A stretch of 64,000 nucleotides of DNA from Flavobacterium ginsengisoli (GCF_029625315.1 NZ_CP121110.1:2613001-2677000), one strand, 5' to 3'. Shown: positions 17,761 to 27,757, counted from the stretch's first letter. Numbers and translations: made by a program. Notes: generated by a model from the letters alone, not told the origin.

Positions 17761-18484
17761 TTTCGAGAATTGTTAGATATTTTCTTGCTAGATCTGTGAT
17801 TAAAAACATACTCATTGTTTTGTTTTTAGTATTCAAAGATACAGCAAATTCAGTATCATCGACACAAAATAATTGAAATCCTTTAATATCATCTACCGGA
17901 ATTTTCAATCGATCTGTGTAATAATTCTCATCAAAAAGATACTCTAACTTTCTAAAAAGCATTTCTTTTTTCTCTACATTGACCTCTTTTTTTAGCATTG
18001 CAGTTCGTCCCGAAATCTTGTTCAAAAGCTTATCAATCGAAGTTGAAGTGGCGGTATAAACTTTTCGCTCAGCAGGTGTATATTTTTTTTGCCCGTAGGG
18101 AATAATCCCTAAATTTTCAGCCGTTATGTTAGCATTTTCATTAACTACTACTTCTTTTAATTCAACTTCTTTAGCAGTCATTTTTACAACTAAAGAACTA
18201 ACAGTCAAATCTTCTGCAGATATTCGACGTTTAACAGGCTCTAAATTTACAGCGGAAAAAACCAAAACATCTCCTTCGCGCACTGCAATCGAGAAATTAC
18301 CATCAAAATCTGAAATCGTAGCTGCTTGTGTCGCGTTATTTATAATATTTACCCCTTCAACCGGAGTCGACTGCTCCTGTACCTTTCCTACCAAAAGTTT
18401 AGCACCATTATTTTGCCCAAAACCAATCTGAACAAAAACAAAAAAAACAATAATCGATATAAACCTACTTCCCCTCACCAGCAA
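17750..18484 (-). CDS. CarboxypepD_reg-like domain protein, second paralogue
   Basis: 244 residues, signal peptide ending near FGQ. Carries the same sandwich (VGKVQEQSTPVEGVNIIN, SDFDGNFSIAVREGDVLVFS, LKEVVVNENAN). It shares with the first paralogue the block GIIPYGQKKYTPAERKVYTA and the SGRTAMLKKEV sequence. Overlaps the gene on either side by 10-20 bases, so the three form one operon. Confidence 0.75.
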   Translation of the reverse strand: MLVRGSRFISIIVFFVFVQIGFGQNNGAKLLVGKVQEQSTPVEGVNIINNATQAATISDFDGNFSIAVREGDVLVFSAVNLEPVKRRISAEDLTVSSLVVKMTAKEVELKEVVVNENANITAENLGIIPYGQKKYTPAERKVYTATSTSIDKLLNKISGRTAMLKKEVNVEKKEMLFRKLEYLFDENYYTDRLKIPVDDIKGFQLFCVDDTEFAVSLNTKNKTMSMFLITDLARKYLTILENEK

Positions 18485-19250
18485 TCATTTCTTTATACTT
18501 TACAGCCAATTCTCCTAAAAGAAACTCTGTAGAAGTTTTATTTTTAGAATTCAAAATAACAGTAAATTTATCATTCTCAATAGCATAATATTCGAAACCT
18601 TTCACATAGTCTGCTGGAATTTTTAATCGATCAATAAAATGGTCCAGACTAAACATATTTTCCAAAAGTTTCATGAAAAATTCCTTTTTCTCAACTGCAA
18701 CTTCTTTTTTAAGCATAGCAGTTCTTCCTGAGAAAAAATTCAGCAAAGGATCTGCAGAAATAGAACCTCCAGCCATAAGAGAACCTTCAGCCGTTGAATC
18801 GCTATTTGCTGTCGGATTTAATGCCGTTGCGGTCTGCAATTTGCGCTCTGCTGCAGTATATTTCTTTTGCCCCATAGGAATTATCCCTAAACTTTCAGCA
18901 TTAATATTGTCATATCGTCTCACAACAACTTCTTGCAATTGATACATTACCATACTAAGGCTAACCGTAAAATTAAGGTTTGAAAAATCCTCTTGTTTCA
19001 GCAAAACTCGTTTTTCTTTAAAGCTTATCGAAGAAAAAACCAGAACATCATTTTCTTTTGCTGAAATAGAAAAAGATCCAGATGAATTTGTCATTACTGT
19101 TTCTTCTGTTTGTGCATTAATTACATAAATACCCTCTAAATCGGAGGTATTCGAAACTACTTTACCATTAAAAACAGAACGATCCTGACTTTGAGACCAA
19201 CAAGCTTGGCTCGCCACGACAATTAAAAAACAAGTAATTTTTTGAAACAA
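18465..19250 (-). CDS. CarboxypepD_reg-like domain protein, first paralogue
   Basis: 261 residues, first gene of the tandem set. TTG start at 19250 (MFQKITCFLIVVASQACWSQ) followed by a signal peptide; no ATG is available in frame, so a small start-site error is possible. The sandwich (NGKVVSNTSDLEGIYVINA, NSSGSFSISAKENDVLVFSS, LQEVVVRRYDN) is followed by GIIPMGQKKYTAAERKLQ and SGRTAMLKKEVAVEKKEFFM. Function unknown; family membership by pattern only. Confidence 0.72.
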   Translation of the reverse strand: MFQKITCFLIVVASQACWSQSQDRSVFNGKVVSNTSDLEGIYVINAQTEETVMTNSSGSFSISAKENDVLVFSSISFKEKRVLLKQEDFSNLNFTVSLSMVMYQLQEVVVRRYDNINAESLGIIPMGQKKYTAAERKLQTATALNPTANSDSTAEGSLMAGGSISADPLLNFFSGRTAMLKKEVAVEKKEFFMKLLENMFSLDHFIDRLKIPADYVKGFEYYAIENDKFTVILNSKNKTSTEFLLGELAVKYKEMIAGEGK

Positions 19251-19413
19251 AATAAAATAAATTAGAAATATTCTTAAAACGGTAAAAATATCTCAAGTCC
19301 TTCCAAATTTAATATTAAGAACTTGGTAAAAATATGTTAATTAAACCATTAAAAACTTAAACAAAAACAGAGTTTTTAATATCTTTAACAAACAAAATTT
19401 GAGTTTAAAAACC

Positions 19414-20121
19414 ATGAAAAGCATTATTATTGCAAGCACTTCTACCTTGCACGGAGGCAACTACTTAGAATATATTTTGCCTACGCTAAAAACACATTTT
19501 AAAAACTGCAAAACAATCTTATTTATTCCGTATGCGCGTCCTAGTGGAATTTCGCATGACGAATACACAAAAAAAGCGACTGAAGCTTTTGCAACAATCA
19601 ACATTGATGTTAAAGGAATTCACGAATTTGAAAATCCGCAAGACGCGGTCAAAAATGCAGAAGGAATTTTTACAGGCGGAGGCAACACTTTTTTACTAGT
19701 TACTCAACTTTACAAAAACAATATTATGCAGTTACTCTCTGAAACTGTAAAAAACGGAACTCCTTATCTTGGATCTAGTGCAGGAAGCAATATTTGCGGT
19801 TTGTCGATGCAAACCACAAACGACATGCCTATTATTTATCCGCCAAGCTTTCAAACTCTAGGATTAATTCCATTCAACTTAAATCCGCATTATTTAGATG
19901 CCGATTTACAATCTAAATACATGGGGGAAACTCGCGAAACCAGAATTAAAGAGTTTCATGCATTCAATTCTATTCCAGTTTTAGGATTAAGAGAAGGAAG
20001 CTGGTTAGAAGTTAAAGGCGAAAAAATCACTTTAAAAGGAGATTTGTCCGCTCGTTTATTCAGACAAAACGAAATTCCGACAGAGTTAGAAACAGAAAGC
20101 GACTTAAGCAATCTGAAATAA
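19414..20121 (+). CDS. pepE: Dipeptidase E (alpha-aspartyl dipeptidase), peptidase S51
   Basis: 235 residues from the ATG at 19414 (MKSIIIASTSTLHGG); the longer frame to 19399 adds five residues without support. The nucleophile serine is in YLGSSAGSNI near residue 120, with FTGGGNTFLL upstream and the NPHYLDAD block containing the catalytic histidine. It hydrolyses dipeptides with N-terminal aspartate. Stop followed by a long imperfect hairpin. Confidence 0.9.
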   Translation: MKSIIIASTSTLHGGNYLEYILPTLKTHFKNCKTILFIPYARPSGISHDEYTKKATEAFATINIDVKGIHEFENPQDAVKNAEGIFTGGGNTFLLVTQLYKNNIMQLLSETVKNGTPYLGSSAGSNICGLSMQTTNDMPIIYPPSFQTLGLIPFNLNPHYLDADLQSKYMGETRETRIKEFHAFNSIPVLGLREGSWLEVKGEKITLKGDLSARLFRQNEIPTELETESDLSNLK

Positions 20122-20125
20122 TTTT

Positions 20126-20206
20126 AAAACCATATAAGTCATATAAGTTCATTTAAAAGCTAAATTCAAAAACTTACTTCAACTTAAATCACTTATATGG
20201 TTTTTA
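20126..20206 (+). terminator. Long-stem terminator of pepE
   Basis: Arms AAAACCATATAAGT and ACTTATATGGTTTTT, 50 bases apart, just after the pepE stop and ending in T. The large loop makes it weaker than the other terminators here. Confidence 0.5.
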
Positions 20207-20221
20207 AAAAGAATAGAAAAC

Positions 20222-20252
20222 AAAAAGCCCCAAACAATGTTTGAGGCTTTTG
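20222..20252 (-). terminator. Terminator of the tRNA-Gly pair
   Basis: Reverse strand: AAAGCCTCAAACATTGTTTGGGGCTTTTTG, a stem of about ten pairs with a T run, four bases past the 3' end of the second tRNA in transcript order. Confidence 0.75.
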
Positions 20253-20255
20253 AAG

Positions 20256-20328
<73 letters not shown>

Positions 20329-20422
20329 ATTAATCGGGTGCAAACTTAAAAAATTTAATTTTTAAAACAAAATAAAAATCAAAAAATTTATTTTCACAAA
20401 AGTAAAACGTGTTTACTTTTAG

Positions 20423-20495
<73 letters not shown>

Positions 20496-20629
20496 ATTGG
20501 TTGTGCAAATATAGAAAGAAAGTTCAGTTCAAAACAAGCTTTTGAGCAAAAAAAATTAATGAAAAACAACATTTTTTTATAACTGATTTAAAATTAAAAA
20601 GTTATAAATGCAATATTTTTAAAAAAATT

Positions 20630-21067
20630 ATGATCACAATTAAAGAAATTCCATCAAAAGAGACTTATGCTGTTCGCCAACCTGTTTTAAGAAAAGGAAA
20701 ACCTATCGAAAGTTGCATGTTTGAAGGAGATGATTTAGAGACTACTCATCATTTTGGTTTATTTGATGATGAAGATTTAATAGGAATTATTTCGTTATTT
20801 GAAAAAATCAACACTATATTTGCCGCACAAAATCAAGCGCAGATTCGCGGAATGGCTGTTTTAGACACTCATCAGAAAAAAGGATTTGGAGAAGCTTTGG
20901 TAAAGCATTGCGAAACCTACTGCAATGAAAACAAAGTCGACTTGATTTGGTTTAACGCCAGAACAGCCGCTGTAGGCTTTTATCAAAAAATGAATTACCA
21001 GCCCCAAGGTGAAGCATTTGATATTAAAGATGTTGGCGAACATTATTTGATGTTTAAAAAATTATAA
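20630..21067 (+). CDS. GNAT-family N-acetyltransferase
   Basis: 145 residues. Acetyl-CoA binding motif A reads RGMAVLDTHQKKGFGEALVKH near residue 80 (V-x-x-x-x-(R/Q)-x-x-G-x-G/A), followed by IWFNARTAAVGFYQKMNY, the usual strand and helix pair. It lies one base before the L,D-transpeptidase gene and is likely co-transcribed with it. Substrate not predictable. Confidence 0.9.
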   Translation: MITIKEIPSKETYAVRQPVLRKGKPIESCMFEGDDLETTHHFGLFDDEDLIGIISLFEKINTIFAAQNQAQIRGMAVLDTHQKKGFGEALVKHCETYCNENKVDLIWFNARTAAVGFYQKMNYQPQGEAFDIKDVGEHYLMFKKL

Positions 21068-21068
21068 A

Positions 21069-22652
21069 ATGAAAAAATTTTACTCTTTAGTAGTAATATG
21101 TCTTTTTGTGGGCTGCAAAAAAGAAAGCCCAAAACTTACACCTATTATAAAAAAAACGGTACCAGCAATTATACTTACTGATGAAAGAAAAGTTGAAATT
21201 GATACTGCAATAATTGGCACTTATAAAAGCGAAACTTTAAAACAATTTTATATAGGGTCTGAAAATCAGACAATATGGGGAAATCTTAAAAAGAGAACTT
21301 TTGTTTTATCACAATTAGAAGAATCAGATAAATTGGGCTTAGAACCAGAGGATTACAAAATATCTCAACTTAAAAAATTCGAGAGTAAAATTGCTTCACT
21401 CAGCGATAAAGACTTGGCTTCTTATGATGTTTTGCTGACTTATAATTTTGAAAAATATTTAAATCATTTATATAAGGGAAAGTTAGACCCCAAAAAATTA
21501 TACACCAACTGGGATTTAGATGAAAAAGAGTTTGATGTAAATTCTGTATTAATTAAAGGATTCAACAAAAACAAACTAGACAGCATTGTTGAGAACATTC
21601 AACCTAAAACTCAAATTTACAAAGAGTTACTAAAAGCACTTGAAATCATAAATACTTTTCCAGATGACAATGTAAAAACTATTGAATCTGTCGATAAAAT
21701 CGTTTTAAACGATACAAATCCTGCTTTAGTTAATATTAAAAAAAGGCTTTTGTATTGGAACGACATGTCTGGAAAAGATAGTCTTACAAAGATTTACGAC
21801 AAAAAAACATTCGAATCTGTAAAAAGATTTCAAGAAAGGCACGGTTTAGCTTCAGATGGAGTTATTGGAGCTGGAACTATTCGCGCTTTAAACCATTCTA
21901 AGGAAGATAGAAAAAAACAGATAATTGCTAATTTGGAGCGTTGGAGATGGTATCCGTCAGAATTAGCTGAAAACTATTTTATTATAAACATTCCTGATTA
22001 CAGCTTAAATGTTGTTGAAAGTAATGATACAACTTTGGTTAGAAATGTTGTAGTTGGAACTAGCAAAAGAAGAACACCAATTATTACTTCTTACCTAAAA
22101 ACAGTTGTTTTTAACCCGACTTGGACTGTTCCTCCAACAATTCTAAAAGAAGATGTTGTTCCAGCAATGAAAAGAAATCGCAATTATTTGGCTAATAAAA
22201 ATATTACGATTTATGATACTTCTGGAAAAGTAGTTTCTCCAATGGCTTGGAATGAAAACAAACCCAACAATTATCGTTATGTACAAAGTCCTGGTTATGA
22301 TAATTCGTTGGGATTAATGAAAATTTTGTTTCCAAATCATCACAGTGTTTATCTGCACGATACAAATCACCGAGGTATTTTTGGACGCAATAATCGTTCT
22401 ATGAGTTCGGGATGTGTTCGCGTTGAAAATCCGCTGGAATTGGCTCAACACATATTAGATGTTGACGGAAATTGGCCTCAAGACAGAATTGACACTATTA
22501 TTGCAAGTAAAACAACCATGAGTTTTAAGATTACCAAAAAGTATGCTTTGTACCAATGGTATTGGACAGCATGGAGCAAAAAAAATCAGCTCATTTTCAG
22601 AGCTGATATTTATGATTTAGATTCGGATTTATATGCGAAATTAAGAAATTAA
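21069..22652 (+). CDS. L,D-transpeptidase (YkuD) lipoprotein with peptidoglycan-binding domain
   Basis: 527 residues, YcbB/LdtD-like plan. Lipobox LVVICLFVGCKKE anchors it near Cys16. Residues about 40-230 form a scaffold, then a PG-binding-1 module (DKKTFESVKRFQERHGL, DGVIGAGTIRALN) near 235-280, and the YkuD catalytic domain near 300-470 with YLHDTNHRG and the nucleophile motif SMSSGCVRVENP (Cys near 449). It makes 3-3 cross-links or attaches proteins to peptidoglycan. Its last 12 bases overlap the 3' end of the opposite-strand L,D-transpeptidase-like gene. Confidence 0.92.
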   Translation: MKKFYSLVVICLFVGCKKESPKLTPIIKKTVPAIILTDERKVEIDTAIIGTYKSETLKQFYIGSENQTIWGNLKKRTFVLSQLEESDKLGLEPEDYKISQLKKFESKIASLSDKDLASYDVLLTYNFEKYLNHLYKGKLDPKKLYTNWDLDEKEFDVNSVLIKGFNKNKLDSIVENIQPKTQIYKELLKALEIINTFPDDNVKTIESVDKIVLNDTNPALVNIKKRLLYWNDMSGKDSLTKIYDKKTFESVKRFQERHGLASDGVIGAGTIRALNHSKEDRKKQIIANLERWRWYPSELAENYFIINIPDYSLNVVESNDTTLVRNVVVGTSKRRTPIITSYLKTVVFNPTWTVPPTILKEDVVPAMKRNRNYLANKNITIYDTSGKVVSPMAWNENKPNNYRYVQSPGYDNSLGLMKILFPNHHSVYLHDTNHRGIFGRNNRSMSSGCVRVENPLELAQHILDVDGNWPQDRIDTIIASKTTMSFKITKKYALYQWYWTAWSKKNQLIFRADIYDLDSDLYAKLRN

Positions 22653-23366
22653 CCTCTCTTCCATCTCGAAACTTCTTGATGGATGGTAAATATATAAACA
22701 CGATTTGTCTTTTATTAACTGAATAATTTCATTTGTCAATTCAACTGGAACTGCAGGACAGCCTTGGCTTCTACCTAATCTTTTATGATCTCTGATGAAA
22801 GATTCAGACACATAGTCTGCGCCGTGCATTACAACACCTCTTTCGCGAGCGTTGTCATTTACGCCATTTTCTAAACCATCTAAACGCAAAGAAGCACCAT
22901 GTTTTCCTTGATAAATTTCGCCAGTCGCATAAAATCCTAAACTGCTTTTAAATGATGAATTAAGATTTGAAAATGCTGAAGCAAATTCTTCTCCAGTATT
23001 TCTTCCGTGAGCTACAAGAGAATTAAACAAAATTGTATTACTAGTTAAATCGATCACCCACAAACGCTTAGTGTTTGATGACAAACTAAAATCAATTAGT
23101 GTTAAGATATTTTTCTTGATCACTCCTCTTTCTTTCAATAAATAAAATCCTTTTAAAGCTTCTGTGAAAGTTTTAAATTCAGGCATTTTAAAATTGTTTG
23201 AATTTAGCGAGTTATAAACGCTCTCGATTTTAGAATCTACTGTAACTTTTTCGACTTTAGCAATCGTCTTTACAGTGGCATTTTTTTTAAGATCGGCTGT
23301 GTTTTTTGAATCTTTTCCAAAAGACAATAGCAAAAACACAAATAACGGATAAATTTTGTAAATCAT
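22641..23366 (-). CDS. Murein L,D-transpeptidase catalytic-domain (YkuD_2) family protein
   Basis: 241 residues, signal peptide at residues 1-18. The catalytic core has TLIDFSLSSNTKRLWVID, NGVNDNARERGVVMHGADYV and the nucleophile LGRSQGCPAVPVE (Cys near 204), the YkuD_2 pattern. It lacks the PG-binding module of its neighbour. The tail-to-tail overlap with the other L,D-transpeptidase gene is unusual enough to suggest a shared control, but there is no direct sign. Confidence 0.88.
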   Translation of the reverse strand: MIYKIYPLFVFLLLSFGKDSKNTADLKKNATVKTIAKVEKVTVDSKIESVYNSLNSNNFKMPEFKTFTEALKGFYLLKERGVIKKNILTLIDFSLSSNTKRLWVIDLTSNTILFNSLVAHGRNTGEEFASAFSNLNSSFKSSLGFYATGEIYQGKHGASLRLDGLENGVNDNARERGVVMHGADYVSESFIRDHKRLGRSQGCPAVPVELTNEIIQLIKDKSCLYIYHPSRSFEMEERLIS

Positions 23367-23669
23367 TGAATTTCTTTAGGTTAAACAAAAATTTGGGTAT
23401 CGCAAAAATATAAAAAAATCACACCTTGCAAAATATAAGCCTGATTTTCAGGCCTTTTTTACTTAAACTTTAACATTATTAACATAAAAAACACTATTTC
23501 TGTAAGATTTTATCTTATAGTTAAATTCATAACATTTTAACCCGTTTTCTTAAAAAAATACGAACAAAAATGGAAATCTTGAAATATAAACTGTAACAAA
23601 TAGAATAAAATTTAGTCTATTGCTTCTATAAAAAATACATTTGCCATTTATTTCGCATCAAAAAATTCA
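23367..23669. other. Divergent intergenic region with a terminator-like hairpin
   Basis: 303 AT-rich bases between the YkuD_2 gene (reverse) and the DUF5916 gene (forward). It holds a hairpin AGCCTGA-TTT-TCAGGC followed by T6 at about 23438-23460 (forward sense). A TACATTTG-like -7 element lies near 23635, about 28 bases before the ATG at 23670. Confidence 0.5.
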
Positions 23670-26099
23670 ATGAAAAAAATTATTTTCCTCAGTTTTCTAT
23701 TATGCTCCATGTTGAGTTATGGCCAGAAAAAATCAATTCAGGCGCAAGTAACTTCTCATACTATTTCTATTGATGGAAAACTAGACGAACCTGCTTGGGA
23801 AAATGTGCCAATTGCCACAGATTTTATCATGCTGGAACCAGACAATGGTAAAGCTATTCCGTACGAGAAACGTACCGAAGTTAAAGTCATTTATAATAAT
23901 GATGCAATTTATATTGGCGCAATGATGTATGACAATGAACCATCTAAGATTCTAAAAGAAATCTCGCAGCGTGATAATTTTGGAACAGCAGATCTTTTTG
24001 GCGTCTTTATAAATGGTTTTAATGACGGACAGCAGGATTTTATGTTTTATGTTTCTGCAGCCGATGTTCAAGGTGATTGCATTATGACCGATGCAAATGG
24101 GGAAGATTATTCTTGGGATGCTGTTTGGATCAGTAAAGCTTCTTTGACAGAAAACGGTTGGATTGTTGAAATGAAAATTCCGTATTCAGCTCTACGCTTT
24201 TCTGGAGAAAACAAACAAATTTGGGGAATTAATTTCTTTAGAGAAATCAAACGCGATCGCTATAAATATACTTGGAATTTTGTCGATAGAAAGATTGGTA
24301 CTTTTACGCAGCAAGCAGGAACTTTAGAAGGAATTGAAAACATAAAACCTCCTACTCGTTTGTTTTTTATGCCTTATGCTTCTTATTATCTGAATGCTTC
24401 TGACGGACAAAAAACATACGGAACAATTAAAGGAGGAATGGATATTAAATACGGCATAACAGATGCTTTTACTGTTGATGCTATTTTAATTCCAGATTTT
24501 GGACAGACAAAATATGACGATCAGATTTTAAATCTTGGTCCTTTTGAACAGCAGTTTAACGAAAATAGAGCCTTTTTTACAGAAGGGACGGACTTATTTA
24601 GCAAAGGGAATATATTTTATTCACGAAGAATTGGAGGCGCACCATCAATTGATCCTTCGCTAAATGAAAATGAAGAAATTACAGAATTGCCCGCTGCTGT
24701 AAATTTGGTGAACGCCTTAAAATTATCGGGAAGAACAAAAGACGGACTCGGAATTGGAGTTCTAAATGCTGTGACGGAAAAAACTTTTGCTACTATAAAA
24801 AACACAGAAAGTGGCGAAACGAGACAAGTAATCGTTGAACCGCTTACGAATTATAATGTATTGGTCTTGGACCAGCGTTTTAGAAAAAACTCGTCGGTTA
24901 CTTTTATCAATACCAATGTAACTCGAAATGGCCACGTTAGAGATGCAAATGTCACTGGTTTAGCTTGGGACTTAAACACCAAAGCAAATACCTATAGCTT
25001 GTATGGAAATGTTAAATACAGTATGATAAACGATATTCAAGACAAAAACGGGGTTTATTCTACAATTGGTTTGGCCGAAACGAGCGGAAACTACAGATAT
25101 AGCATAGGCTCAGATTTTGTTACAAAAGATTACGATCCCAATGATTTGGGTATTAATTTCTACACTAATTATTATAATTTTTACGGAAATGCCAATTATA
25201 GAATCCTAAATCCAACGAAACGTTTTAATACTTTTAGGATTAATTATAATATGTATACCGAATTCAATAAAGAATCTGGAAAACTACAGGATAATAGCGT
25301 CAATGCCAATTTAAACCTTACAACCGTAAAAAACAACTATTACGGAACCGGAATTACTTTTTATCCGTTAGAAACTTACGATTATTATGAACCGCGTGCT
25401 GCGAACAGATATGTTGCAATTCCGAGAAGAATAGACACTTGGGGAAGCATTTCTACCAACTACAATCATAAGTTTGCAATAGATTTAAATGGCACTTTTA
25501 ATGTATTTGACCAATCTGATCGTCTTACATATGGTTTTGATATTGGTCCGAGATATCGTTTCAGCGATAAGCTTTTGCTAAACTACTTCTTTAGTTATAT
25601 TAGAAAAAACAACAATAAAGGTTATATCGATCAAATTGATAGCGACAATAATGCAACAACTCCAAACGATATTATTTTTGCAAATAGAAATGTTATCACT
25701 TATTCTAATACTTTAGGAGGCAAATATGCTGTAAACAGTGCCATGACAATAAATTTAGCTGTCCGTCAATATTGGTCTTATGCCGATAATAAAGACATTC
25801 TAATTTTAGATTCAAATGGAGATCTTAATCCTTATCCGCAGTATACCAACAATAAAAATTCAAGTTTTTATTCTTGGAATGCCGATTTATCTTATTCTTG
25901 GTGGTTTGCCCCAGGTAGTCAGCTTTCTGCTTTGTACCGAAATAATGCGACTAATTTTGAACGAGTTATTGATAAAGACTACAGACATAATGTTGCAGGA
26001 TTATTAAATAATGATGCTCTAAAACATATTTTTTCTATTAGTGTAAAATATTTTATTGACTACAACGCCGTCAAAAATAAAGTCAGAAAAAGAGCTTAG
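23670..26099 (+). CDS. CBM9-like/DUF5916 outer-membrane protein
   Basis: 809 residues with signal peptide (LCSMLSYGQ). Residues about 30-220 are a family-9 carbohydrate-binding-like domain (TISIDGKLDEPAWENV, RTEVKVIYNNDAIYIGAMMYD, GWIVEMKIPYSALRF). From about 235 it is the DUF5916 barrel: FGQTKYDDQILNLGPFEQQF, NENRAFFTEGTDLF, YSRRIG. Often annotated as a hydrolase, but no catalytic motif is visible; I regard that label as weak. Transcribed alone. Confidence 0.88.
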   Translation: MKKIIFLSFLLCSMLSYGQKKSIQAQVTSHTISIDGKLDEPAWENVPIATDFIMLEPDNGKAIPYEKRTEVKVIYNNDAIYIGAMMYDNEPSKILKEISQRDNFGTADLFGVFINGFNDGQQDFMFYVSAADVQGDCIMTDANGEDYSWDAVWISKASLTENGWIVEMKIPYSALRFSGENKQIWGINFFREIKRDRYKYTWNFVDRKIGTFTQQAGTLEGIENIKPPTRLFFMPYASYYLNASDGQKTYGTIKGGMDIKYGITDAFTVDAILIPDFGQTKYDDQILNLGPFEQQFNENRAFFTEGTDLFSKGNIFYSRRIGGAPSIDPSLNENEEITELPAAVNLVNALKLSGRTKDGLGIGVLNAVTEKTFATIKNTESGETRQVIVEPLTNYNVLVLDQRFRKNSSVTFINTNVTRNGHVRDANVTGLAWDLNTKANTYSLYGNVKYSMINDIQDKNGVYSTIGLAETSGNYRYSIGSDFVTKDYDPNDLGINFYTNYYNFYGNANYRILNPTKRFNTFRINYNMYTEFNKESGKLQDNSVNANLNLTTVKNNYYGTGITFYPLETYDYYEPRAANRYVAIPRRIDTWGSISTNYNHKFAIDLNGTFNVFDQSDRLTYGFDIGPRYRFSDKLLLNYFFSYIRKNNNKGYIDQIDSDNNATTPNDIIFANRNVITYSNTLGGKYAVNSAMTINLAVRQYWSYADNKDILILDSNGDLNPYPQYTNNKNSSFYSWNADLSYSWWFAPGSQLSALYRNNATNFERVIDKDYRHNVAGLLNNDALKHIFSISVKYFIDYNAVKNKVRKRA

Positions 26100-26215
26100 G
26101 GTGAATTAATTTTAAAAAATAAAGGCTTCTGCGATTAAATTAATATTTTTTATCGAGCTTCATTTTATTAAATATAAATGTAACAATCGTTTCTTACCTA
26201 TTTTTAGAAATGACT

Positions 26216-26223
26216 TATCTTTG
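26216..26223 (+). promoter_or_regulatory. -7 promoter element TATCTTTG of gpmI
   Basis: TATCTTTG matches TAnnTTTG exactly and ends 16 bases before the ATG at 26240. This argues against the in-frame ATG at 26210, which lies upstream of it. Confidence 0.6.
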
Positions 26224-26239
26224 TAGAAAACAAAAAGTA

Positions 26240-27757
26240 ATGAACAAAAAAGTTATCCTTATGATTTTAGACGGTTGGGGAAAATCTCCTGACCCTAAAG
26301 TATCTGCAATAGACAATGCAAATGTTCCTTTTATAAACAGTCTTTATAAAAACTACCCAAGTGCACAACTTAGAACTGACGGATTAAATGTTGGTTTGCC
26401 AGAAGGACAAATGGGAAATAGCGAAGTTGGACACATGAATCTGGGTGCAGGAAGAATTGTATACCAAGATTTAGCCAAAATAAATTTAGCTGTAGAGCAT
26501 AAAACATTAGCAAAAGAGCAAGTTTTGATTGATGCTTTTACTTACGCTAAAGACAACAATAAGAAAGTACACTTTTTAGGATTAGTTTCGGATGGTGGTG
26601 TTCACTCACATACTTCACACCTTCGCGGATTAATCGATGCTTCTCAAGAGTATGGTTTGGATCAAGTTTACATTCACGCTTTTACAGACGGCCGAGATGT
26701 TGACCCTAAATCTGGAGCAAAATATATTCATGATCTTGAAGATTATATTAAAGATACTCCTGTAAAAATCGCTTCTATCATTGGTCGTTACTATGCAATG
26801 GACCGTGATAAAAGATGGGAACGTGTAAAATTAGCTTACGATCTTGTAGTAAACGGTGTTGGAACTCCATCAACAAATCCCGTTTCTAGTGTTTTGGAAA
26901 GCTATGAAAAAGACGTTACTGACGAATTCATCGAACCAGTTGTTATGGTTGATGCTAATGCAAAACCTCTTGCAACTATTGTAGAAGGTGATGTTGTAAT
27001 CTTCTTTAACTTCAGAACAGATAGAGGGCGCGAACTTACTGAAGCACTTTCTCAGCAAGATTTCCACGAGCAAAACATGCACAAGCTAAACTTATATTAT
27101 GTAACATTGACAAACTACGACGAGACATATCAAAACGTAAAAGTGGTTTACAATAAAGATAATATCACAGAAACTCTTGGTGAGGTTTTAGAAAAAGCTG
27201 GCAAAAAACAAATCAGAATTGCTGAAACAGAGAAATATCCTCACGTAACTTTCTTCTTCTCTGGAGGAAGAGAAACTCCTTTTGAAGGCGAATCTAGAAT
27301 ATTAAGAAACTCTCCAAAAGTAGCAACTTACGATTTAAAACCAGAAATGAGCGCTTACGAACTGGCTGATGCTCTTGTTCCAGAATTGAACAAAGGTGAA
27401 GTTGATTTCGTTTGTTTAAACTTCGCAAATGGTGACATGGTTGGCCATACTGGAATTATGGAAGTCGCAATTAAAGCTTGTGAAGCGGTTGACGCTTGCG
27501 CGAAAAAAGTTATCGATGCTGCTCTTGCTAACGATTACACTACAATTGTAATTGCAGATCACGGAAACTGCGAAACAATGATCAATCCTGACGGATCTCC
27601 AAATACAGCTCACACAACAAACCCAGTGCCGATTATTTTAGTTGACAAACAACTTAAAAGCATTCAAGATGGTGTTTTAGGTGATATTGCTCCAACAATT
27701 TTAGAATTAATGGGAGTTCAGCAACCAAATGCTATGACTTGTCATTCATTATTGTAG
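26240..27757 (+). CDS. gpmI: 2,3-bisphosphoglycerate-independent phosphoglycerate mutase
   Basis: 505 residues from the ATG at 26240 (MNKKVILMILDGWG). Alkaline-phosphatase superfamily enzyme interconverting 3- and 2-phosphoglycerate in glycolysis with two Mn ions. Metal ligands are seen in LMILDGWG, the phosphorylated serine in QMGNSEVGHMNLG (near 61), and the C-terminal VIADHGNCETM and TAHTTNPVP blocks. Full normal length; the start is supported by the promoter position. Confidence 0.97.
   Translation: MNKKVILMILDGWGKSPDPKVSAIDNANVPFINSLYKNYPSAQLRTDGLNVGLPEGQMGNSEVGHMNLGAGRIVYQDLAKINLAVEHKTLAKEQVLIDAFTYAKDNNKKVHFLGLVSDGGVHSHTSHLRGLIDASQEYGLDQVYIHAFTDGRDVDPKSGAKYIHDLEDYIKDTPVKIASIIGRYYAMDRDKRWERVKLAYDLVVNGVGTPSTNPVSSVLESYEKDVTDEFIEPVVMVDANAKPLATIVEGDVVIFFNFRTDRGRELTEALSQQDFHEQNMHKLNLYYVTLTNYDETYQNVKVVYNKDNITETLGEVLEKAGKKQIRIAETEKYPHVTFFFSGGRETPFEGESRILRNSPKVATYDLKPEMSAYELADALVPELNKGEVDFVCLNFANGDMVGHTGIMEVAIKACEAVDACAKKVIDAALANDYTTIVIADHGNCETMINPDGSPNTAHTTNPVPIILVDKQLKSIQDGVLGDIAPTILELMGVQQPNAMTCHSLL

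Noticed and set aside
20126..20206. Small RNA gene after pepE
   Set aside because: The hairpin is adequately explained as a terminator; no promoter is seen in front of it.
23670..26099. Glycoside hydrolase label for the DUF5916 protein
   Set aside because: Only a binding-like domain and a barrel are visible; no catalytic motif.
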